Assembly (NCBI GenBank): GCA_023388335.1
Contig: JAEWGL010000063.1
Location: forward strand, 1 to 11,756
DNA from: Pseudomonadota bacterium
Lineage (GTDB): Bacteria; Pseudomonadota; Gammaproteobacteria; Pseudomonadales; Pseudomonadaceae
Length of the DNA stretch: 11,756 nt
Direction of reading: 5' to 3'
Made by a program: the position numbers and the translations under genes. Each line of letters opens with the position of its first letter. The first letter of the stretch is position 1. The notes beneath the pieces were generated by a model, which saw only the letters and a program-made list of their open reading frames with translations, made no database searches and had not been told where the DNA came from. Of this stretch, positions 5,719-11,724 are shown piece by piece.

Positions 5719-6735
5719 TCAGTCGAACAGACCGAAGGTCATGTAGCTGAACCAGGAACGGTTCTGCTCGGCTTCTTTCGGGCCTTCTGGCTCGATCGGG
5801 TTGCCGTCTTCGTCCTTGGGCAGCAGCTCTCGCGGGATTTCGGACTTGGCGTCCTGGTATTGCTTGATCACGTCCTGGTTGGCGCGGGTCCCGCCCGGTG
5901 GCAGCGGCGTGTCGGATTCGATCAGGCCCAGGGTCGCCTTGGACAGCCAGGAACGGTTGTCGGCTTCGTCCTGCTGAGGCTCGAACTTGCCATCGACCAG
6001 GCTTGGGTGGTCAGGGTAGTTGAGCTTGAGGGCTTCCAGGCTGGTCGCCGCCAGTTCGTCCAGGTGCAGGCGCTGGTAGGCCTCGACCATCACCGCCAGG
6101 CCGTCGCCGACCGAGGGGGTTTCCTGGAAGTTCTCGACCACGTAGCGGCCACGGTTGGCGGCGGCGACGTAGGCCTGGCGGCTCAGGTAGTAGTCGGCGA
6201 CGTGGATCTCGTAGGACGCCAGCAGGTTGCGCAGGTAGATCATGCGCTGCTTGGCGTCCGGGGCGTAGCGGCTGTTGGGGAAGCGGCTGGTGAGCTGGGC
6301 GAACTCGTTGTAGGAGTCGCGCGCGGCACCCGGGTCACGCTTGGTCATGTCCAGCGGCAGAAAGCGCGCCAGCAGGCCACGGTCCTGGTCGAACGAGGTC
6401 AGGCCCTTGAGATAGTAGGCGTAGTCGACGTTCGGATGCTGCGGGTGCAGGCGGATGAAGCGCTCGGCGGCGGACTTGGCGGCCTCCGGCTCGGCATTCT
6501 TGTAGTTGGCGTAGATCAGCTCGAGCTGCGCCTGGTCGGCGTAGCGGCCAAAGGGATAGCGCGACTCCAGGGCCTTCAGCTTGCTGGTGGCGCTGGTGTA
6601 GCTGTGGTTGTCCAGATCGGCCTGCGCCTGCTGGTACAGCTCGGCTTCGCTCAGGTTTTCGTCGATGACTTCCTTCGAAGAACACGCAGCGGTCAGTCCA
6701 AGGATGGCGATCAGCAGCAGGTGTTTCACTTGCAT
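5719..6735 (-). CDS. bamD: Outer membrane protein assembly factor BamD (ComL)
   Basis: BamD is the essential lipoprotein of the BAM complex, which folds beta-barrel proteins into the outer membrane from the periplasmic side. The signal peptide ends at LTAAC with the lipidated cysteine at C18; serine at +2 fits outer-membrane sorting. Residues about 28-245 form the TPR-like superhelix: KALESRYPFGRYADQAQLEL, ERFIRLHPQHPNVDYAYY and FPNSRYAPDAKQRM are BamD hallmarks. At 338 residues it is about 90 longer than E. coli BamD (245). The extra tail is polar and proline-rich and contains a repeated NRSW motif (residues 260-272 and 325-337). The frame is open upstream to 6819, but the ATG at 6735 gives the signal peptide. 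An AAGGGA lies 11 bases upstream. It is divergent from rluD and ends at a strong terminator. Confidence 0.97.
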   Translation of the reverse strand: MQVKHLLLIAILGLTAACSSKEVIDENLSEAELYQQAQADLDNHSYTSATSKLKALESRYPFGRYADQAQLELIYANYKNAEPEAAKSAAERFIRLHPQHPNVDYAYYLKGLTSFDQDRGLLARFLPLDMTKRDPGAARDSYNEFAQLTSRFPNSRYAPDAKQRMIYLRNLLASYEIHVADYYLSRQAYVAAANRGRYVVENFQETPSVGDGLAVMVEAYQRLHLDELAATSLEALKLNYPDHPSLVDGKFEPQQDEADNRSWLSKATLGLIESDTPLPPGGTRANQDVIKQYQDAKSEIPRELLPKDEDGNPIEPEGPKEAEQNRSWFSYMTFGLFD

Positions 6736-6782
6736 GGCGGCTTGCGTCCCTTTGACGGCCGCTGTCTTGGGCGGTGCCGTCC

Positions 6783-6791
6783 TGTTATGAT
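6783..6791 (+). promoter_or_regulatory. Candidate rluD promoter (extended -10)
   Basis: TGTTATGAT contains an extended -10 (TGn followed by TATGAT, 6786-6791). No good -35 lies 16-18 bases upstream, which is tolerated by extended -10 promoters. The expected start near 6798 would give an 88-base leader for rluD, beginning at the GC hairpin. Confidence 0.45.
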
Positions 6792-6796
6792 GAGGC

Positions 6797-6816
6797 CCCC
6801 GGGGAGACCCCCGGGG
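6797..6816. promoter_or_regulatory. GC hairpin in the bamD/rluD divergent region
   Basis: The nonamer CCCCCGGGG occurs twice, at 6796-6804 and 6808-6816. CCCCGGGG pairs with CCCCGGGG around a four-base loop (AGAC), giving an eight-base-pair all-GC stem. The sequence after it is not T-rich on the plus strand, and on the minus strand the hairpin is followed by CCTCATC, so it is not a terminator. It probably lies at the 5' end of the rluD transcript and inside the bamD leader. Confidence 0.5.
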
Positions 6817-6829
6817 CAAAAGAAGCCGT

Positions 6830-6859
6830 ATTTAACCACAAGCGCGCAGCTGAAACCAA
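6830..6859 (-). promoter_or_regulatory. Weak candidate promoter for bamD
   Basis: On the minus strand TTGGTT (6854-6859) and TTAAAT (6830-6835) are separated by 18 bases. The -10 matches four of six positions and the -35 is poor. A start near 6823 would place the GC hairpin in the bamD leader. It is the best candidate I see in the gap, but it is not strong. Confidence 0.25.
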
Positions 6860-6885
6860 AGGCTGTGCCGCCCGCTGATTCGAGC

Positions 6886-7848
6886 ATGTCCGAGATCATT
6901 CAACTTAGCGCAGAAGTGCCGTCCGAACTGGGCGGTCAACGCCTCGACCAGGTGGCCGCCCAATTGTTCGCCGAGTACTCGCGTTCGCGCCTGTCCTCCT
7001 GGATCAAAGAAGGCCGTTTGACGGTCGATGGCGCGGCCGTGCGCCCGCGCGACATCGTCCACGGCGGTGCCGTGCTGGCCCTTGAGGCCGAGCAGGAAGC
7101 CCAGGGCGAGTGGGTGGCCCAGGATATCGAGCTGGACATCGTCTATGAAGACGACCATATCCTGGTCATCAACAAGCCGGCCGGCCTGGTGGTCCACCCG
7201 GCGGCAGGCCACGCCGACGGCACCTTGCTCAACGCCCTGCTGCACCACGTGCCGGACATCATCAATGTACCGCGCGCCGGCATCGTCCATCGCCTGGACA
7301 AGGACACCACTGGCCTGATGGTGGTGGCCAAGACCTTGCAGGCGCAGACCAATCTGGTTGCCCAGTTGCAGAGCCGCAGTGTCAGCCGCATCTATGAGTG
7401 CATCGTGATTGGCGTCGTCACTGCCGGCGGCAAGATCAACGCGCCGATTGGCCGCCATGGCGGACAGCGCCAGCGTATGGCGGTGACCGAAGGCGGCAAG
7501 CCAGCGGTCAGCCACTACCGCGTGCTTGAGCGCTTCCGCTCGCACACCCACGTACGGGTCAAGCTGGAGACCGGCCGCACGCACCAGATCCGCGTGCACA
7601 TGGCTCACGTGAACTTCCCGCTGGTCGGTGATCCGGTCTACGGCGGGCGTTTCCGTATTCCGCCAGCGGCCAACCCGTCGATGGTCGACGCGCTCAAGAC
7701 GTTCCCGCGCCAGGCCCTGCATGCACGGTTCCTTGAGCTGGATCACCCCGAAACCGGCAAGCGCATCGGTTGGGAGTCCTCGCTGCCTGATGACTTCGTC
7801 TGGCTGTTGTCGCTGCTCAAGCAGGACCGCGAGAGCTTTATCGGATGA
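6886..7848 (+). CDS. rluD: 23S rRNA pseudouridine synthase RluD
   Basis: RluD converts three uridines in helix 69 of 23S rRNA (E. coli numbering 1911, 1915 and 1917) to pseudouridine and supports late 50S assembly. The protein has 320 residues, against 326 in E. coli. An S4 RNA-binding domain occupies about residues 18-75 (QRLDQVAAQLF, SRSRLSSWIKEGRLTVDG). The catalytic domain has INKPAGLVVHPAAGH (95-109) and the motif GIVHRLDKDTTGLMVVAK with catalytic D138. LETGRTHQIRVH is the conserved late motif. The frame is open far upstream, but that part is antisense to bamD. The ATG at 6886 gives the family N-terminus MSEIIQLSAEVPSELGGQRL. The ribosome-binding site is weak, and an in-frame GTG at 6865 preceded closely by AAAGG is an alternative start. 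Its stop overlaps pgeF by four bases. Confidence 0.96.
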   Translation: MSEIIQLSAEVPSELGGQRLDQVAAQLFAEYSRSRLSSWIKEGRLTVDGAAVRPRDIVHGGAVLALEAEQEAQGEWVAQDIELDIVYEDDHILVINKPAGLVVHPAAGHADGTLLNALLHHVPDIINVPRAGIVHRLDKDTTGLMVVAKTLQAQTNLVAQLQSRSVSRIYECIVIGVVTAGGKINAPIGRHGGQRQRMAVTEGGKPAVSHYRVLERFRSHTHVRVKLETGRTHQIRVHMAHVNFPLVGDPVYGGRFRIPPAANPSMVDALKTFPRQALHARFLELDHPETGKRIGWESSLPDDFVWLLSLLKQDRESFIG

Positions 7849-8585
7849 ACGGTCTGACGCAGTCGCTGCTGTTTCCCGACTGGCCGGCTCCGGCCTCGGT
7901 ACGCGCCTGTGTCACGACCCGGGCAGGTGGTGTCAGCCTGCCTCCCTACGACAGTTTCAACCTCGGTGATCATGTCGGTGACGACCCGGCCGCCGTCGCT
8001 GAAAACCGACGTCGACTGAGCGAAACGTTCGCCATCCAGCCGGCCTGGCTCAAGCAGGTGCATGGCCTGGCCGTGGCTGATGCCGACCCCTCGCGCGTCG
8101 TTGAAGCAGACGCCAGCTGGACCCAGACGCCCGCTGTTGCCTGCGCGGTAATGACCGCCGATTGCCTGCCAGTGCTGTTCTGCGACCGTGCCGGCACGCG
8201 CGTGGCCGCCGCCCATGCCGGTTGGCGCGGGCTGGCCGGCGGCGTGCTCGAGGCCACCCTGGACACCCTGGGCGTGCCCGTCGAGGACGTGCTGGCCTGG
8301 TTGGGTCCGGCCATCGGTCCCCAGGCATTCGAAGTCGGCCTGGAAGTGCGCGAGGCCTTCACCGCCGCTCACCCGAGGGCCGCCGACGCCTTCGTCGAGG
8401 GCGAGCGTCCCGGCAAGCTGATGGCCGACATCTATGCCCTGGCGCGCGTGCGCCTGGCCGCCCGAGGCGTCACTGCCGTGTACGGGGGCGGATATTGCAC
8501 CGTCAGCGATCCACGCTTCTTCTCCTACCGGCAGACCCCGCAAGGTGGCCGTTTCGCCTCTCTGGTCTGGCTGGCGCCACGCTGA
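7845..8585 (+). CDS. pgeF: Peptidoglycan editing factor PgeF (YfiH/DUF152, multicopper oxidase-like laccase domain)
   Basis: PgeF is a cytoplasmic enzyme that, in E. coli, removes mistaken UDP-MurNAc-L-Ser so that L-Ser does not replace L-Ala in peptidoglycan. Homologues have also been reported as laccase-like and as purine nucleoside phosphorylases. The protein has 246 residues, a normal length. The metal-site triad is intact: H73 (KQVHG), C107 (MTADCLPVLF) and H124 (AAAHAGWRGLAGG). WLGPAIGPQAFEVG and GGGYCTVSDPRFFSYR are further family motifs. The ATG overlaps the rluD stop as ATGA, so the two genes are translationally coupled, an arrangement also known in other proteobacteria. Transcription ends or runs on into the clpB leader; I see no clear terminator in 8586-8718. 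Confidence 0.95.
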   Translation: MNGLTQSLLFPDWPAPASVRACVTTRAGGVSLPPYDSFNLGDHVGDDPAAVAENRRRLSETFAIQPAWLKQVHGLAVADADPSRVVEADASWTQTPAVACAVMTADCLPVLFCDRAGTRVAAAHAGWRGLAGGVLEATLDTLGVPVEDVLAWLGPAIGPQAFEVGLEVREAFTAAHPRAADAFVEGERPGKLMADIYALARVRLAARGVTAVYGGGYCTVSDPRFFSYRQTPQGGRFASLVWLAPR

Positions 8586-8615
8586 TCCCTGCTGACCCAG
8601 GTCAATCCCGCTAAG

Positions 8616-8644
8616 CTTGAATCTTCCAGAAACAACCCAATCTA
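8616..8644 (+). promoter_or_regulatory. Sigma-32 (RpoH) heat-shock promoter of clpB
   Basis: CTTGAA (8616-8621) is a perfect sigma-32 -35 core. After a 14-base spacer, CCCAATCTA (8636-8644) matches the -10 consensus CCCCATnTA except at one position. A start near 8650 would give a leader of about 70 bases, ending in a strong ribosome-binding site, AAGGAAGG (8706-8713), six bases before the ATG. Sigma-32 control of clpB is established in E. coli and fits here. Confidence 0.85.
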
Positions 8645-8718
8645 CTGGGTATCTCTGGCAGGTTCTTCTTCATCAGGTGTGTCCATCGCTCCGGCCTGCC
8701 CATAAAGGAAGGTAACTT

Positions 8719-11283
8719 ATGCGAATAGACCGTTTGACCAGCAAGCTGCAACTGGCGTTGTCCGACGCCCAATCCCTGGCCGTTGGCATGGACCATCCAG
8801 CCATCGAACCGCTGCACCTGCTGCAGGCCCTTATCGACCAGCAAGGTGGCTCGATCCGGCCGCTGCTGATGCAGGTGGGCTTCGACATCAACAGCCTGCG
8901 CAAGGCGTTGACCAAAGAGCTCGACCAACTGCCGAAAATCCAGAATCCCACCGGCGACGTCAACATGTCGCAGGACCTGGCGCGCCTGCTCAACCAGGCT
9001 GACCGCCTGGCCCAGCAGAAGGGTGACCAGTTCATTTCCAGCGAGCTGGTGCTGCTCGCCGCCATGGACGAGCACAGCAAGCTCGGCAAGCTGCTGCTCG
9101 GCCAGGGCGTAAGCAAGAAGGCGCTGGAGAATGCCATCAGCAACCTGCGCGGCGGCGAGGCCGTCAACGACGCCAACGCCGAGGAATCACGCCAGGCCTT
9201 GGACAAGTACACCGTCGACCTCACCAAGCGCGCGGAGGAGGGCAAGCTCGACCCGGTCATCGGCCGTGACGACGAGATCCGCCGTACCGTGCAGGTGCTG
9301 CAGCGGCGTACCAAGAACAACCCGGTGCTGATCGGTGAGCCCGGCGTGGGCAAGACGGCCATCGCTGAAGGCTTGGCCCAGCGCATCATCAACGGCGAAG
9401 TGCCCGACGGTCTCAAGGGCAAGCGCCTGCTTTCCCTGGACATGGGCGCGCTGATCGCTGGGGCCAAATTCCGCGGCGAGTTCGAAGAGCGTCTCAAGGG
9501 CCTGCTCAACGAGCTGTCCAAGCAGGAAGGACAGATCATCCTGTTCATCGACGAGCTGCACACCATGGTCGGCGCCGGCAAGGGCGAGGGCTCGATGGAT
9601 GCCGGCAACATGCTCAAGCCGGCCCTGGCCCGTGGTGAACTGCACTGCGTCGGCGCGACCACGCTCAACGAGTACCGCCAGTACATCGAGAAAGACGCGG
9701 CCTTGGAGCGGCGCTTCCAGAAGGTGCTGGTGGAGGAGCCGAGCGAGGAAGACACCATCGCCATCCTGCGTGGCCTCAAGGAGCGCTATGAGGTGCACCA
9801 CAAGGTGGCCATCACCGACGGCGCGATCATCGCCGCGGCCAAGCTCAGCCACCGTTACATCACCGACCGCCAGCTGCCGGACAAGGCCATCGACCTGATC
9901 GACGAAGCGGCCAGCCGCATCCGCATGGAGATCGACTCCAAGCCCGAAGTGCTCGACCGCCTCGAGCGTCGCCTGATCCAGCTCAAGGTCGAATCCCAGG
10001 CCCTGAAGAAGGAAGAGGACGAGGCGGCGAAGAAGCGCCTGGAGAAGCTGACCGAGGACATTGCCCGGCTGGAGCGCGAGTATTCCGACCTGGAAGAGGT
10101 CTGGGCCTCCGAGAAGGCCGAGGTACAAGGTTCGGCGCAGATCCAGCAGAAAATCGAGCAGTCGCGCCAGGAGCTCGAGGCCGCCCGCCGGCGCGGCGAC
10201 CTGAGCCGCATGGCCGAGCTGCAGTATGGCGTCATCCCGGATCTGGAGCGCAGCCTGCAGATGGTCGACCAGCACGGCAAGGCCGAAAACCAGCTGCTGC
10301 GCAACAAGGTCACCGAGGAAGAAATCGCCGAGGTGGTCTCCAAGTGGACCGGCATCCCGGTGGCCAAGATGCTCGAAGGCGAGCGCGAGAAGCTGCTGAA
10401 GATGGAAGACCTGTTGCACCAGCGCGTGATCGGCCAGAACGAGGCGGTGACCGCCGTGGCCAACGCCGTCCGGCGTTCGCGCGCCGGGCTGTCCGACCCG
10501 AACCGGCCCAGCGGCTCGTTCCTCTTCCTGGGCCCCACGGGTGTGGGCAAGACCGAGCTGTGCAAGGCGTTGGCGGAGTTCTTGTTCGACACCGAAGAGG
10601 CCATGGTGCGCATCGACATGTCCGAGTTCATGGAGAAGCATTCCGTCGCTCGCCTGATCGGCGCGCCGCCTGGTTACGTCGGTTATGAAGAGGGCGGTTA
10701 CCTGACCGAGGCGGTACGCCGCAAGCCTTACTCGGTGGTGCTGCTGGACGAGGTCGAGAAAGCTCACCCAGATGTCTTCAACGTGCTGTTGCAAGTGCTC
10801 GAGGACGGTCGCCTGACCGACAGCCATGGCCGTACGGTGGACTTTCGCAACACCGTGATCGTGATGACCTCCAACCTGGGGTCGGCACAGATCCAGGAGC
10901 TGGTCGGTGACCGCGAGGCCCAGCGGGCCGCGGTGATGGATGCCGTGAGCGCGCACTTCCGGCCCGAGTTCATCAACCGGATCGACGAGGTCGTGGTGTT
11001 CGAGCCTTTGGGCCGCGAGCAGATCGCCGGGATCACCGAGATCCAGCTGGGCCGTTTGCGCAGCCGCCTAGCCGAGCGCGAGCTGAGCATCGAGCTGAGC
11101 CCCGAGGCCTTGGACAAGCTCATCGCCGTGGGCTACGACCCCGTGTATGGTGCGCGTCCGCTCAAGCGCGCGATCCAGCGCTGGATCGAGAACCCGCTGG
11201 CGCAGCTGATCCTGTCCGGCAAGTTCCTGCCCGGCACGCCGATCACCGCCACGGTCGAAGGCGAGGACATCGTTTTCGCCTGA
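8719..11283 (+). CDS. clpB: ATP-dependent disaggregase ClpB (Hsp100)
   Basis: ClpB is a cytoplasmic hexameric AAA+ unfoldase that works with DnaK to pull proteins out of heat-induced aggregates. The protein has 854 residues, against 857 in E. coli. Domains in order are: N domain (about 1-145); NBD1 with Walker A GEPGVGKT (206-213), Walker B ending in DE (278-279) and arginine fingers R331/R332; the coiled-coil M domain (about 410-525), rich in Glu, Lys and Leu; NBD2 with Walker A GPTGVGKT (605-612), Walker B DE at 677-678 and pore-loop Y653 in PPGYVGYEEG. The NBD1 pore loop is KFRG, with F251 where E. coli has Tyr. The start is supported by AAGGAAGG upstream and by the family N-terminus MRIDRLTSKLQ. 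Regulation is by the sigma-32 promoter, and the gene ends in its own terminator. Confidence 0.98.
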   Translation: MRIDRLTSKLQLALSDAQSLAVGMDHPAIEPLHLLQALIDQQGGSIRPLLMQVGFDINSLRKALTKELDQLPKIQNPTGDVNMSQDLARLLNQADRLAQQKGDQFISSELVLLAAMDEHSKLGKLLLGQGVSKKALENAISNLRGGEAVNDANAEESRQALDKYTVDLTKRAEEGKLDPVIGRDDEIRRTVQVLQRRTKNNPVLIGEPGVGKTAIAEGLAQRIINGEVPDGLKGKRLLSLDMGALIAGAKFRGEFEERLKGLLNELSKQEGQIILFIDELHTMVGAGKGEGSMDAGNMLKPALARGELHCVGATTLNEYRQYIEKDAALERRFQKVLVEEPSEEDTIAILRGLKERYEVHHKVAITDGAIIAAAKLSHRYITDRQLPDKAIDLIDEAASRIRMEIDSKPEVLDRLERRLIQLKVESQALKKEEDEAAKKRLEKLTEDIARLEREYSDLEEVWASEKAEVQGSAQIQQKIEQSRQELEAARRRGDLSRMAELQYGVIPDLERSLQMVDQHGKAENQLLRNKVTEEEIAEVVSKWTGIPVAKMLEGEREKLLKMEDLLHQRVIGQNEAVTAVANAVRRSRAGLSDPNRPSGSFLFLGPTGVGKTELCKALAEFLFDTEEAMVRIDMSEFMEKHSVARLIGAPPGYVGYEEGGYLTEAVRRKPYSVVLLDEVEKAHPDVFNVLLQVLEDGRLTDSHGRTVDFRNTVIVMTSNLGSAQIQELVGDREAQRAAVMDAVSAHFRPEFINRIDEVVVFEPLGREQIAGITEIQLGRLRSRLAERELSIELSPEALDKLIAVGYDPVYGARPLKRAIQRWIENPLAQLILSGKFLPGTPITATVEGEDIVFA

Positions 11284-11300
11284 TCCATGCGCGGGACAAG

Positions 11301-11328
11301 AAGGCCTCGGAAATCGAGGCCTTTTTTT
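11301..11328 (+). terminator. Intrinsic terminator of clpB
   Basis: AAGGCCTCG (11301-11309) and CGAGGCCTT (11315-11323) form a nine-base-pair stem around a five-base GAAAT loop, running into seven Ts (11322-11328). It begins 17 bases after the clpB stop. Confidence 0.95.
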
Positions 11329-11360
11329 GTCTGTCGGAAGGTGATCGATACACAAAACCT

Positions 11361-11445
11361 GCAGAAGCGGGCTTGCCCGCGATAGTACCTCCCGGTGCGC
11401 CAGGAGCGTCGGGTCTGCCGCAATCGCGGGCGAGCCAGCGGCTAT
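11361..11445. repeat. REPIN-like pair of inverted REP sequences
   Basis: The left half has GCGGGCTTGCCCGCGAT (11367-11383), the standard P. putida-group REP palindrome. The right half has ATCGCGGGCGAGCCAGCG (11423-11440), an inverted and somewhat diverged copy. They are 39 bases apart, the usual layout of a REPIN. No transposase is in the window; such elements are moved in trans by RAYT proteins in general. Confidence 0.8.
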
Positions 11446-11479
11446 TTGGATAACCTGTTGTCGAGGTTGAAATTTTTCT

Positions 11480-11508
11480 TTGCATTTTCCATCAAGTGCT
11501 TTTAATAT
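11480..11508 (+). promoter_or_regulatory. Upstream sigma-70 promoter (P1) for the tRNA
   Basis: TTGCAT (11480-11485) and TAATAT (11503-11508) are separated by 17 bases. The -10 is followed at once by GCGCCCC, a GC-rich discriminator typical of stable-RNA promoters under stringent control. An AT-rich run (AAATTTTTCTT) lies directly upstream and could act as an UP element. The expected start is near 11515, about 210 bases before the tRNA. Confidence 0.6.
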
Positions 11509-11562
11509 GCGCCCCGCTGTCACTCACCACGCAGAAGCCGGCAACAGAGGTTTCTGAAAACA

Positions 11563-11591
11563 ATTTGCAAATCAGTAAGTTGAATGCAAAT
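11563..11591. promoter_or_regulatory. ATTTGCA inverted repeat upstream of P2
   Basis: ATTTGCA (11563-11569) and TGCAAAT (11585-11591) are perfect inverted copies 15 bases apart, ending six bases before the P2 -35. A protein binding here could act on P2 or block elongation from P1. No known operator is recognised. Confidence 0.3.
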
Positions 11592-11597
11592 TAGGGG

Positions 11598-11625
11598 TTG
11601 ACAAGGGTTTTGAAGGTTGTAGAAT
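11598..11625 (+). promoter_or_regulatory. Main sigma-70 promoter (P2) for the tRNA
   Basis: TTGACA (11598-11603) is a perfect -35. TAGAAT (11620-11625) follows after 16 bases and matches five of six. AGCGCGCC after it is a GC-rich discriminator, as in stringently controlled tRNA and rRNA promoters. The start would be near 11632, about 93 bases before the tRNA. Confidence 0.85.
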
Positions 11626-11671
11626 AGCGCGCCTCAGAGACATGAACGCAGCGATGCACAAGGTCGAAGGG

Positions 11672-11694
11672 TTCGAAGCGATACAGACTTCGAA
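11672..11694 (+). other. Hairpin in the tRNA precursor leader
   Basis: TTCGAAG (11672-11678) and CTTCGAA (11688-11694) pair perfectly around a nine-base loop. It lies 30 bases before the mature tRNA end, inside the predicted 5' leader, and could be an RNase recognition or folding element. There is no T-run after it, so it is not a terminator. Confidence 0.45.
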
Positions 11695-11724
11695 GCAAGC
11701 AGTAAACGTTGTACGAGTATCAGT

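Noticed and set aside
5707..6885. Plus-strand frame open for about 390 codons ahead of rluD and antisense to bamD
   Set aside because: Its translation is low-complexity and rich in Val, Gly, Gln and Arg, has no family features, and mirrors the third-position G/C bias of bamD. BamD on the other strand is unmistakable.
6832..7746. 304-codon minus-strand frame opposite rluD, and a similar one (7743-8543) opposite pgeF
   Set aside because: RluD and PgeF have intact catalytic motifs on the plus strand; the reverse frames have none.
9187..10956. 589-codon minus-strand frame opposite clpB
   Set aside because: It is rich in Leu, His, Gln and Asp, as expected from the reverse of a GC-rich gene, has no recognisable domain, and lies wholly inside clpB.
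11068..11523. Minus-strand frame covering the clpB 3' end and the following intergenic region
   Set aside because: It crosses the clpB coding end, the terminator and the REPIN, and has no ribosome-binding site or recognisable domain.
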